From JAAXQD01 sp963790095 (lineage in GTDB: Bacteria > Desulfobacterota > Desulfobacteria > Desulfobacterales > UBA11574), in assembly GCA_963790095.1 (NCBI GenBank), contig CAWBNO010000019.1, forward strand, positions 218,518 through 282,517: a stretch of 64,000 nt of DNA. The letters are read 5' to 3'. The position numbers and the translations under genes were made by a program. Under the pieces are notes generated by a model. The model worked only from the letters and a program-made list of their open reading frames with translations. It was not told the DNA's origin and did not search any database. Numbering within the stretch: position 1 is the first letter of the stretch; each line of letters opens with the position of its first letter. Of the stretch, positions 34,672-43,479 are shown one piece after another.

Positions 34672-35020
34672 TTATGCCAGGGGCAAAAGGAAGGACCTAA
34701 GGTTTGTTTTTGTATTTCGGAGACCCAGTTTGGCTCTAATATTATTCCGGTGAAAATTAACGGCACCCGTGGAGGAGTTCAACAATTCAGCGATCTCTTT
34801 GGTTGTATTGCCATCCCTAACGAGCCCGGTCACTGGCTTTTATTTCTCCTTTGAGGGGCCGGACAGTTTTAGCCACTTCGGTATTTTGATCCTCTGCCCA
34901 TTGTTCAAACTCTGTGTGTGCGTTGCGCAATGCAGCTTCTGCCCGCCTGCGTTTGAGGACTTCATTCTCTAACTCTTGGATTTTTTGTTCCAATTCTTTA
35001 TAGGTCGGTTTTTTTCCCAT
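34672..35020 (-). pseudogene. PAS/LuxR-family regulator relic, internally deleted
   Basis: The N-terminal part starting at 35020 reads MGKKPTYKELEQKIQELENE, the coiled-coil start of a large family of Desulfobacterota sensor proteins. It is joined, with a frame change near 34820, to LVRDGNTTKEIAELLNSSTG and VNFHRNNIRAKLGLRNTKTN, the LuxR-type helix-turn-helix that normally ends those proteins. The PAS and middle domains are missing, so only head and tail remain. An internal deletion is the simplest explanation. The element is inert. Confidence 0.65.
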
Positions 35021-35340
35021 GGGGATATTTCTCCAATTATTCGAAAACGAAAAAGCAGGTACTATTTTTATTTATTTTTCCCGCCTGGGGTTTTGAAAGG
35101 CTTCATACAACATTCGAAGGAATTTATTGTTTCGAAGGAACAGTATACATTCGTCGTCCAATGAATTGCAAGAAGAGGATGTTTGGGTGCAGGGCAAACC
35201 CATTTGAATCTTAAAAAATGGATGTCGTAACAATATTACTTGTAACCGGACCCCAAAGAAGTTATAAGCCCCTTGCGCTGATTTCATATGGACAATCGAT
35301 GGCGCCGATTTTTTAACGTTAACAATACCAATTTTTGATC
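35021..35340. other. Intergenic, no gene recognised
   Basis: About 320 bases upstream of rdgC; presumably contains its promoter. No repeat or conserved motif was identified. Confidence 0.35.
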
Positions 35341-35955
35341 ATGGGCTTATTATCATCACGCATTTCCGTAACACGCTATAAAGTCGAGGGCTGGCTGGAC
35401 GGACCGGTACACGAAACCGTATACCAGAGCCTCAAACAACGTTCGATTCCCAACATCGAAGATGACGGGTCCGAAGCCATCGTCGGCTGGACATCCTTTG
35501 AGACTCCGTACGCTCCCGATTTTGAAGGGTATTCTTTTGTTTTCGGTACCCATATGATTTTTGCCCTCCGGGTCGACAAAAAGTCCATTCCCCCGAAACT
35601 CATTCGGAAGCATTATACCATAGAGGCTGCCAAACGCCTGGCGGACACCGGCCGAAGCTATTTATCCGCCAATGAGAAAAAAACCATCAAAGAAAATGTC
35701 GTCCTCAACCTCAGCCGCCGAATTCCGGCAACCCCGAACGTTTTTGATTTGGTCTGGAATTACGAGGAAGCCTCGGTGTGGTTCTTTTCCAATCTGAAAT
35801 CGGCCAACGAGGCATTGGAGACGCTTTTTATCAAATCTTTCGGCCTGCATCTGATCCGTCTGTTCCCCTATACCACGGCCGACCTGATCGCCGGACTATC
35901 GGATGGTGAACGTGATCTATTGGAAAATCTGGAACAGAGCCAATCTGGGGGATAA
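35341..35955 (+). CDS. rdgC: RdgC-like recombination-associated protein
   Basis: A 204-residue protein starting at ATG 35341 (MGLLSSRISVTRYKVEG). VGWTSFETPYAPDF, ALRVDKKSIPPKLIRKHYTI and the later NEALETLFIKSFGLHLIRLF correspond to the N-terminal and central ring-forming regions of RdgC, a DNA-binding protein that limits RecA-dependent recombination. It is shorter than the enterobacterial form (about 300 residues); the missing C-terminal part is probably represented by the next ORF three bases downstream. The start has only a weak ribosome-binding site. Confidence 0.75.
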   Translation: MGLLSSRISVTRYKVEGWLDGPVHETVYQSLKQRSIPNIEDDGSEAIVGWTSFETPYAPDFEGYSFVFGTHMIFALRVDKKSIPPKLIRKHYTIEAAKRLADTGRSYLSANEKKTIKENVVLNLSRRIPATPNVFDLVWNYEEASVWFFSNLKSANEALETLFIKSFGLHLIRLFPYTTADLIAGLSDGERDLLENLEQSQSGG

Positions 35956-35958
35956 CCC

Positions 35959-36483
35959 ATGCTGGATGTCGCCATAGCATACCGCCGCTACCAATTCTTA
36001 GGCAACGAATTTCTGACCTGGCTATGGTTCATGATCGAAACCGATCAGAACCTGCTGCGCCAATACGATCCGGATCTTTTATCCCTGAACATCGGCAGCC
36101 GCTTGATGCTTGAAAATACGCGCAACAACGCTAAAGAAACCGTCACCATTAAAGGGGATGAGGCCAACCTGGAAGAAGGACTGGTGGCGCTGAAAAAAGG
36201 TGCCGTAGTTACCGAAATGCATCTTTCATATAAAGCCGTCGGGCAAGACTGGCTGTTCAGCCTCAAGGGGGAAAGTCTCAACATTTCCAACCTGAAACTA
36301 CCGGAGACCGGACCGCTGGAGACGTCGGAAGATCTTGAGGGCGTTGTGATCGAAAAGGTCTATCTTCTGGAAAAGGTCATTGGCTTGGTGAACAATCTTT
36401 TTTCCCACTTCATTAAACTTCGAGTATCCGATACGTGGCACAGCCAAACGCTTTCCCATATCCGCAAATGGTCGGTATCATAG
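35959..36483 (+). CDS. RdgC-associated companion protein
   Basis: A 174-residue protein, three bases after rdgC, so translationally coupled. FLGNEFLTWLWFMIETDQNL near the N-terminus resembles a segment found near the middle of long RdgC-like proteins, suggesting that the two ORFs are halves of one functional unit or a natural gene split. The remainder (charged strands, ending SHIRKWSVS) has no recognised motif. A role in recombination is inferred from neighbour and partial similarity only. Confidence 0.5.
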   Translation: MLDVAIAYRRYQFLGNEFLTWLWFMIETDQNLLRQYDPDLLSLNIGSRLMLENTRNNAKETVTIKGDEANLEEGLVALKKGAVVTEMHLSYKAVGQDWLFSLKGESLNISNLKLPETGPLETSEDLEGVVIEKVYLLEKVIGLVNNLFSHFIKLRVSDTWHSQTLSHIRKWSVS

Positions 36484-36770
36484 AAAAATCACAAAGGGTT
36501 TGAAATCATTGGCCGCCATTTCCCCATGAAGAACATCCAACCTACAGCGGGTTGTTTTTGGAGCGGATCACACGGAGCGAGCCGGAATTGGTGAGAAAAA
36601 ATTTAACCCAATCAAAACCGAATTTCATCAATTCCACATCCGATTCCCTCAATCTGTCGGATTCAAAAAAACTTCCCTCCTTTCTGCCGAGTCGATACTA
36701 TTGTTTAATGCTTTATAACAACATAACCACTTAAAGTTAATATATAATACACTGGCGCAATTTGAAACCC

Positions 36771-38360
36771 TCAAGTTAGGTTTTGTTTTGTTTGGGCGCA
36801 TTTGGGAAGCCTGTAACTGAAAAAAAGGCATGCACAGGACATGACCAATGACGCCCAAAAAACCAAAGTAAGACTTTGAGCAACCGCATTTCGCAAAGAT
36901 TGTTGAACCGTATTGGAAAGAAAAGACTGTATCTCCGGTCTAAAAAGATTTTCGATGTTCTGATGAACATGATTGGAAATAGACAAGGCAATCTTTTCAT
37001 GGATACCAGAATCAATTAGTGAATCCAGGGTCTTTGACAGTCGAGCGGTTACGAAACTTCCAGAAACACCGATCCCGATAGTGCCCCCTAAAGTTCTGCT
37101 GAATTGATGGGAGGTGGTGGCCACCCCGAGGTCTTCTACAGAGAGGCTGTTCTGGACAATGAGAAGGGTGGAAATGGAGACAAAACCCATTCCCAGGCCG
37201 GCAATGGCTAAAACAATGGAAAATGCCGTCAGAGACGTTGAAATGGAAAAGGTAAGCGTCATGCCGCAGCCCGCCAAAAGTAAAACAGAACCCAGCAGCG
37301 CAGAGGGTTTTTCTTTCAGCCGATGGATCATCTGGCCGCAAACCAATGCCCCCACCGACCATCCCAGGCTCAAAGGAACCATGGCCGCCCCCAGTTGAGC
37401 CGGAGTTTTTCCCAGGGCACCTTGAATAAATAGCGGACTGAATGCCGAAAGTGAAAAAATTGAAAAACTGGCAAAAAATGCTGCGCTGTTACCGATACTA
37501 AACCCCCGAACTCCGAAAAACCCGATGGGCAAAATCGGTTCCTTTGCCCGCCGTTCCGCAATGTAAAAGACCCCGGCTGAGCATAGGGTTATAATGAAAA
37601 GTGCGAGGATCTGCGGTGAGATCCATGGGTAGGTGCGGCCGGCCAGCAAAAATGCGGTGAGCAATGCCAGAATGGTAGTCGAAAGTGTAAAAGCCCCCAG
37701 ATAATCGATGGCGGCGTCTCTTTTTTTCTCCCGGGTTTCTTCCAAATGTCTCCAGATTCCGATAAAGGCGATGATTCCAAGGGGTACGTTTATAAAAAAA
37801 ATCCAGCGCCATGAAAAGTAATTCACAATAAACCCGCCCAAGGTTGGCCCCAAAACACTGGAAAAACCCCAAACGAAACTGATCAGAGACATCATTTTGC
37901 CCCGTCTTTCCGGTGGGGAAATATCCGCCAGAACAATATAGGCCAAGGCAAAATTACCGCCGGCCCCCACACCTTGGACAACCCGGGATACGGTAAGCTG
38001 GGTCATGTTGTGGGATGCACCGGCACAAACCGAGCTGATTAAAAAGATGACGATGGATATCATATAAAGCTTTTTACTGTTGAAAAGATCACATAGTTTT
38101 CCGAAAATGGGAAGGGACACTGCACGGGAAAGAAGATAGACAGAGAAAACCCAGCTATAAAGCTGTATTCCTCCTAAATCCGACACAATTGTCGGCATGG
38201 CGGCACCCATGATCAGGGTGTCAAGGGCTCCGAGAAAAAGCGCCAATAGTGCTGAAGCAATAACATACCGTCGGTTTTTTCCGCTGAGAAAAATATCTTT
38301 TTCTTTGACCGGTTGACGTTCCGACGGGATTTTGAAAGATGTGCTTTTATGATGATTCAC
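36771..38360 (-). CDS. DHA2-family (14-helix) MFS drug/efflux transporter
   Basis: A 529-residue transporter, started at GTG 38360 because GAGGA lies 11 bases upstream; the frame extends further without support. Motif A appears as GKLCDLFNSKKLYM, motif B/C-like as VQGVGAGGNFALAYIVLADI, and SVLGPTLGGFIVNYFSWRWI is the antiporter motif. Repeated hydrophobic segments indicate 14 membrane helices. It is expected to expel drugs or metabolites with protons across the inner membrane. Stand-alone gene. Confidence 0.9.
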   Translation of the reverse strand: MNHHKSTSFKIPSERQPVKEKDIFLSGKNRRYVIASALLALFLGALDTLIMGAAMPTIVSDLGGIQLYSWVFSVYLLSRAVSLPIFGKLCDLFNSKKLYMISIVIFLISSVCAGASHNMTQLTVSRVVQGVGAGGNFALAYIVLADISPPERRGKMMSLISFVWGFSSVLGPTLGGFIVNYFSWRWIFFINVPLGIIAFIGIWRHLEETREKKRDAAIDYLGAFTLSTTILALLTAFLLAGRTYPWISPQILALFIITLCSAGVFYIAERRAKEPILPIGFFGVRGFSIGNSAAFFASFSIFSLSAFSPLFIQGALGKTPAQLGAAMVPLSLGWSVGALVCGQMIHRLKEKPSALLGSVLLLAGCGMTLTFSISTSLTAFSIVLAIAGLGMGFVSISTLLIVQNSLSVEDLGVATTSHQFSRTLGGTIGIGVSGSFVTARLSKTLDSLIDSGIHEKIALSISNHVHQNIENLFRPEIQSFLSNTVQQSLRNAVAQSLTLVFWASLVMSCACLFFSYRLPKCAQTKQNLT

Positions 38361-38626
38361 GGACAATATATTCCTCAAGCACGAAAGGGGCTTATTTGAA
38401 ATCACATCAAGGGAAGTATATCCGCTTTTTATACCAAAGCAAGATCCAAATGGACCTTTTAAGAACCCTGGCTGTGCGTTAACAAAATGAAAGCCCATAG
38501 GATCCCGTTTAAATGGATCTTTATTTAGTCCTGTGGTGTGAAATTCTGGACCGTTTTACAAAAAAGATGGACATTACAACAAATTTTTATTAGGATTATG
38601 TACAACTTACCGGATCAAAAAAAATC

Positions 38627-38986
38627 ATGAAGAAAAATTCGGTCAACGAAAATCCCCGGGAAAGACGATACGAGACCCGAACGGTTCTCGATCAATACTA
38701 CAGTGTGGAGTTTCGACTGAGGGATATTGCCAGCACCTATCAGTTTAAACTCAGGGACATATCATCAAAAGGGATTGGGATTCTGGTCCATAAAGGGTCC
38801 GAGGTATTAAAATACCTAAAGGTGGGGGATACGCTAGATATGAAATATCTTCCCCCGGAATCTGCAGGCCTTTCTCAGTCCTTAAAAACACAAATTGTAC
38901 ATATCACCCAAAAAGACCAGGATCCGTTTAAGGGACATTTTTTGATGGGTCTATCGATTATCGAAAAACAGGATCTTGACATTTAG
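38627..38986 (+). CDS. PilZ-domain protein
   Basis: A 119-residue single PilZ domain. The c-di-GMP-binding motif RERRYETR at the N-terminus (RxxxR) and the DISSKGIGI motif (D/NxSxxG) after about 40 residues are both present and in the right order. It probably acts as a c-di-GMP receptor. No partner gene is adjacent. Ribosome-binding site weak. Confidence 0.88.
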   Translation: MKKNSVNENPRERRYETRTVLDQYYSVEFRLRDIASTYQFKLRDISSKGIGILVHKGSEVLKYLKVGDTLDMKYLPPESAGLSQSLKTQIVHITQKDQDPFKGHFLMGLSIIEKQDLDI

Positions 38987-39257
38987 TGCGTGTGTCCAAA
39001 AAAACAACACCCCGCTTTCTTCCGCCGATGTTTGAAATCAATGATCGTGTTGACAAATTACTTCAGGAAATCTTCGCCGGGGCGTAAACAAGCATCGGGC
39101 GGTATGGACTTCAAAATTTTTCGTTTCTGAAAGAGGTATTTCGGGGATTAATCCGGTAGAAGGCGTGGGGGGACGATGGTGGGAATGAAGATGGGGATCG
39201 GCAATGTCGTTGCGTCTCCCCATCTTCAAATCATATGGTCATAAATGACCGGTTTAT

Positions 39258-40439
39258 TTATTGAACCGGCCTAAATTCGACCCTTCGGTTTTTGGCACGT
39301 CCGGCCTTGGTATCATTGCTGACGGCCGGCTTGGTTAACCCAAACCCCTTCATGGTAAGACGTTCGGCTTTAACCCCATGATCAACAAGATATTTCATCA
39401 CGGCGTTGGCCCGTTTTTCGGAAAGCGTCATGTTATACGCGGCAGGACCCATATTGTCCGTATGCCCGTCGATCGCCACCTTGATTTCCGGATTCTTTTT
39501 CAGTATCGCCACCGCCTCATCAAGCATGGGATGTGCTTCGGACTTAATCACTGCCTTATCAAAATCAAACAGTACCACCGCTGCATATGTCCAGCAACCC
39601 CTTTCATCAACGGTTGCACCCTTGGGTGTATTGGGGCATTGATCCTTATCGTCCGTCACCCCGTCGCCGTCACTGTCCATGGGTTTTGCCATGGGTTTTG
39701 CCATGGGTTTTGGAGCAGGCTTGGCTAAAAATATCCCTTCTACAAAACCGGCCATGTTCGCTGAGGAAGCCAGTCTGTCGGCGGTGGTTGAAATGCCGCA
39801 CCCGCCTGCTTTGACAATCGATTCCAAAGTCATTTTTCCGGCAGGATCGTCTCCCACCTGTACCGTGTCGATGCAAACTCTGTCGCCGAACTGGCTTTTT
39901 AAGGCCTCAGCAGCTTTCACCGGTTTTTTGTCCTCCATCTTCAGTCCATCGCTGACGATAATGACCGCTATGGGACCTTGGGACGACTTCATGTCCTCAC
40001 CGGCAGCGTTGATGGCTTTTGCCAGCGCAAGAGAACTGTCCCCGCTGGGCCCCTTTACAGAATTCAAGGCCTTTCCAAAACCCGATGTCGAATATTGAGT
40101 CGGTCCGTAAACAGACATGGTCGACTTGTCGGGCAAGCTGGCGCTGTGGCCAAACGTTCTGAGTGCAGCATTGTACTTCAACTCCGGAAGTGTCTCATTC
40201 ATGGCGCTTAAGAATTCTTTAGCGATTTTAGCTTTTTCCTTTTTCGCATAATTATCCGCCATTGAAGAAGATGTGTCCAGAATCACTGCAAAATTGTCAA
40301 CCTTGGGTACATACTGATTTGCATTAAATTTGTAGGGCTCAAAAGACGGCGCGGTTTTCACAACCTTTTTGCCGCCACAACTGATCAGCAGGGTGCTGAT
40401 CATTAAAATAAACAATACTTTCAAATAACGCTTGGTCAT
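39258..40439 (-). CDS. Outer-membrane lipoprotein with VWA, TSP3-like and OmpA domains
   Basis: A 393-residue lipoprotein: signal MTKRYLKVLFILMISTLLIS with the lipid-attached Cys21 (LISC). A von Willebrand A domain follows (MIDAS DTSSSM at 55-60, then VIIVSDGLK), then a PAPKPMAKPMAKPM linker, a calcium-type repeat DSDGDGVTDDKDQCPNTP, and a C-terminal OmpA peptidoglycan-binding domain (AIDGHTDNMGPAAYNMTLSE and KGFGLTKPAVSND). The protein should be tethered to the outer membrane and bind peptidoglycan, with the VWA domain displayed in the periplasm or on the surface. ATG follows AAGGAGG. Ligand unknown. Confidence 0.88.
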   Translation of the reverse strand: MTKRYLKVLFILMISTLLISCGGKKVVKTAPSFEPYKFNANQYVPKVDNFAVILDTSSSMADNYAKKEKAKIAKEFLSAMNETLPELKYNAALRTFGHSASLPDKSTMSVYGPTQYSTSGFGKALNSVKGPSGDSSLALAKAINAAGEDMKSSQGPIAVIIVSDGLKMEDKKPVKAAEALKSQFGDRVCIDTVQVGDDPAGKMTLESIVKAGGCGISTTADRLASSANMAGFVEGIFLAKPAPKPMAKPMAKPMDSDGDGVTDDKDQCPNTPKGATVDERGCWTYAAVVLFDFDKAVIKSEAHPMLDEAVAILKKNPEIKVAIDGHTDNMGPAAYNMTLSEKRANAVMKYLVDHGVKAERLTMKGFGLTKPAVSNDTKAGRAKNRRVEFRPVQ

Positions 40440-40513
40440 AATTTACCTCCTTGTTTTCCTTTGGTTGAATTAAAACTATATATTATTAAGAAATAACATC
40501 CCGTCAGCACCTA

Positions 40514-41326
40514 CTATTCCTTATGTCTATATACATGCACGTCGTGCTGTGGAAAGGGAATTGAAACGTCCTCTGCATCAAAACGCTTTTTAATGGTTTC
40601 GGTTACATCGAACAAAAGATCCCAATAATCCGCCCCGTTCACCCATGGGCGCACCGCAAAATTCACACTGCTGTCGGCCAGTTCGGAAACCGCAATTGTT
40701 GGCGGCGGATCTTTCAGAACGCGGTCATCATTTTTAATGATATCGGCGATAATCTTTCTGGCCTTATCGATATCGTCACCATAGCCAATGCCAAAAACCA
40801 TATCCACCCGTCGGGTTCCCTTTGCAGAGAAGTTTACGATGTTGTCGCCGCTTAACTTTGCGTTCGGAATAATTATGGTCTTGTTATCGGGTGTTTTCAA
40901 CTGGGTGGTGAAGATTTGAATTTTTTCAACGGTTCCCGCAACCCCGGCACCTTCGATGAAATCCCCAACCTTGAACGGTCGAAAAATAATCATCAAAAAT
41001 CCGGCGGCAAAGTTTGAAAGGGACCCCTGCAGTGCAAGACCGATGGCAAGCCCGGCGGCACCGATAACCGCGATAAACGAGGTTGTCTGTATGCCAAGCT
41101 GTCCCAGTGCCGCCAGAACCACGAAGACCAATAAAGCGATGTAGGTCATATTGGCGACAAAGGAGACGACTGTGGGATCCACCTGCTTTTTGTTCATTAT
41201 TTTTTCTGTAAAACCGGTCAAACCCTTGGCGACCCATCTCCCCACGATCAAAACGGCAATGGCAGCAACGACTTTAAGGCCGTAAATTGTTAATAACTCC
41301 CAAATTTTCGCACCAATACCCTCCAC
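40514..41326 (-). CDS. MscS-family mechanosensitive channel
   Basis: A 270-residue small-conductance channel with a GTG start behind AAGGAG. Three membrane helices lie in the first half, including the pore helix FIAVIGAAGLAIGLALQGSL. GFLMIIFRPFKVGDFIEGAG begins the beta domain and TPDNKTIIIPNAKLSGDNIV is a conserved MscS signature. It opens under membrane tension to release solutes in osmotic downshock. Next to the VWA-OmpA lipoprotein gene on the same strand, with 74 bases between. Confidence 0.93.
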   Translation of the reverse strand: MEGIGAKIWELLTIYGLKVVAAIAVLIVGRWVAKGLTGFTEKIMNKKQVDPTVVSFVANMTYIALLVFVVLAALGQLGIQTTSFIAVIGAAGLAIGLALQGSLSNFAAGFLMIIFRPFKVGDFIEGAGVAGTVEKIQIFTTQLKTPDNKTIIIPNAKLSGDNIVNFSAKGTRRVDMVFGIGYGDDIDKARKIIADIIKNDDRVLKDPPPTIAVSELADSSVNFAVRPWVNGADYWDLLFDVTETIKKRFDAEDVSIPFPQHDVHVYRHKE

Positions 41327-42318
41327 GTTCGAGCTCCTTTTTGAATAATTTGCTAAAAGTTCCGGTTACCCATGTTAAAAACGATGAAGTCCCTTTTTTG
41401 AAGAAATACAAATAAAATTTTTAAGACGTTTAAGTTCGAATTAAAAATTCAGCCCTTTTTGAATATTTTGATCAACGATTAAGCTTTTTTAGTTTATGCA
41501 GGAATGGGCAACATCTACTAACAAAGCAATAACTATGCCATTTGTATTGAATGCCTTCTTGGTTACAGGGGGAAAGAATTTACAAATCAGTATATAACAC
41601 ATTCTCAGCTAAATGCAATAGCACAAAGGTAATTTTCTATGGGCATCTTGGTGTATAACCATATTGGCGGAGTGGCTTCGTCATTTCAATGACTTAGCGG
41701 TGGGAAAGACCGCGGCTCTCGCATGCTTTTCGCAGGAGAACGCGGACGGGGCAGGAATGCCATCGTAACTAAGGTGTCGAAATGACAAAACACGAAGACA
41801 CTGAAGTGAAACGGAGAGGCAAACCCCTTGAACACGTACAGTTTATCTTGTCTCATGAGACAATTGTGTCTCAATTTAGAACAACACCGTTTCACCCGTA
41901 TTATACAAAGGTCGGGTGGAATTCTCCGGTGAAATCGGAATTGTTTGCCTTCTTTTGAATATTAAATGCTCGGAAAGAAACGCCGATATCTTGATTCCAA
42001 TATCCGTATGGCGGGTGGTTGACAAATAAATATTCTTCAATTAAAAATTGTATAAGATCAAAAGCTATTTCAAAACCCTCCAACAAGCGATTTTTTGTCT
42101 GTTGTCAAAAAGCGCTTAGCAATGTGGTAGAAAAATTCTGCTGTGTGAGGAGAATAGCCCGAGTTCTACAAATTCAGTGTCGCGAGCCCGGCACAATACA
42201 GGACGCTGGGGCTCAAATCAACGCATCTTAGGTCTTGAAACGAACTCTCACCTTTGGGAAATACAAGGTTTCTATCCCCACTTTATTTGGCTGCTCATAA
42301 CAGAGAAAGGATAAAGTC
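41327..42318. other. Intergenic region with family B palindrome
   Basis: About 990 bases without a convincing gene between mscS and cfa. A family B palindrome occupies 41668-41835. Farther on (42121-42245) lies a GC-rich segment with GCCCGAGTTCT, a sequence also found in the core of family A, possibly an eroded repeat. Confidence 0.5.
41668..41835 (+). repeat. Palindrome family B, copy B2
   Basis: It shares the ordered blocks of 5057-5235: GGCGGAGTG, AGGAGAACGCGG, GAATGCC, GAAATGAC. Inverted arms are clear: GTCATTTCAATGACTTAG near the left and CTAAGGTGTCGAAATGAC near the right, pairing over about 18 bases with mismatches. It encodes no ORF. Confidence 0.6.
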
Positions 42319-43437
42319 ATGGATAGCACTTCATTCTTTAAAAAAACACAGCACCTTTTATCCTTTGCCGATGTTAAAATCAACGGGGACCGTCCATGGG
42401 ACATACAGGTTCACAATGAAAAACTATACCCGAGAATTCTGGCTGAAAGCTCCCTGGGGTTGGGCGAAGCTTACATGGACGGTTGGTGGGACTGTGAAAA
42501 TCTTGATGGGTTGGTTTATAGAGTCCTAAAGGCGAATCTCGACGATAGGGTCAATGCCCGGAAGGATCTATTCTCGTTTTTAAAGGCCAGGCTTTTCAAT
42601 TTGCAAAAGACGTCCCGGGCTTTTCAAATCGGCCGGCATCATTACGATATCGGCAATGAGCTCTACCAACACATGCTCGACAGGCTTTGGATTTACAGTT
42701 GTGGTTATTGGAAGAATGCTTCCACCCTGGATGAAGCCCAAGAAGCAAAGCTGGACCTGATTTGCCGAAAGTTACAGCTTCAACCGGGAATGCGCGTTCT
42801 CGATATTGGCTGCGGTTGGGGAGGAACTGCCAAATTCATCGCCGAACAGTATCACGCCGAAGTTGTGGGTATTACCGTTTCCGAAAAACAGGCTGGTTTT
42901 GCAAAAGAATTCTGCCATGGCCTCCCCGTCGAGATCCGTATGGAGGATTATCGAAGCCTGAAGGGCGTTTTTGATCGGATTGTTTCCATCGGTATGATCG
43001 AGCATGTGGGTTACAAAAACTACAAAACATTTATGCGGGTGGTCCATGGATGTCTCAAGGAAGATGGTCTCTTCCTCCTGCAAACCATCGGTACTAACCA
43101 GTGTAAAAAAAATTGCGATCTTTGGGTCGAGCGGTATATATTTCCAAATTCAATGTTGCCGTCGCCCAAACAGCTCACCGTCGCAATGGAAAACCTATTC
43201 ATCCTTGAAGACTGGCATAACTTCGGCACCGATTATGATAAAACTTTGATGCACTGGTTTCAAAATTTCCAAAACAGCTGGTATATTCTCAAAGATAAAT
43301 ACGGTAATCGTTTCTTCCGGATGTGGAAATTTTATCTATTGTCCTTTGCCGGCGCTTTCCGCGCCAGAAGAAACCATTTGTGGCAGATCGTCCTCTCTCC
43401 CAAGGGCGTTCCCAATGGATACTGTGCACCGCGATAA
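42319..43437 (+). CDS. cfa: Cyclopropane-fatty-acyl-phospholipid synthase
   Basis: A 372-residue methyltransferase that uses SAM to add a methylene bridge to unsaturated phospholipid acyl chains. The SAM-binding motif VLDIGCGWGGTAKFIAEQY, the bicarbonate/active-site region ICSCGYWK-like (IYSCGYWKNA) and SIGMIEHVGYKNY are present, and the N-terminal lipid-binding domain is full length. ATG 42319 follows AAAGGATAAAG. It probably hardens membranes under stress. Confidence 0.93.
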   Translation: MDSTSFFKKTQHLLSFADVKINGDRPWDIQVHNEKLYPRILAESSLGLGEAYMDGWWDCENLDGLVYRVLKANLDDRVNARKDLFSFLKARLFNLQKTSRAFQIGRHHYDIGNELYQHMLDRLWIYSCGYWKNASTLDEAQEAKLDLICRKLQLQPGMRVLDIGCGWGGTAKFIAEQYHAEVVGITVSEKQAGFAKEFCHGLPVEIRMEDYRSLKGVFDRIVSIGMIEHVGYKNYKTFMRVVHGCLKEDGLFLLQTIGTNQCKKNCDLWVERYIFPNSMLPSPKQLTVAMENLFILEDWHNFGTDYDKTLMHWFQNFQNSWYILKDKYGNRFFRMWKFYLLSFAGAFRARRNHLWQIVLSPKGVPNGYCAPR

Positions 43438-43479
43438 TCCGAATATTTCATGAAAAGTAGGTGCTCGCAACAATTCGGG

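Noticed and set aside
41901..42086. 61-codon minus-strand ORF between mscS and cfa
   Set aside because: No ribosome-binding site or recognisable motif; lies in repeat-rich noncoding DNA.
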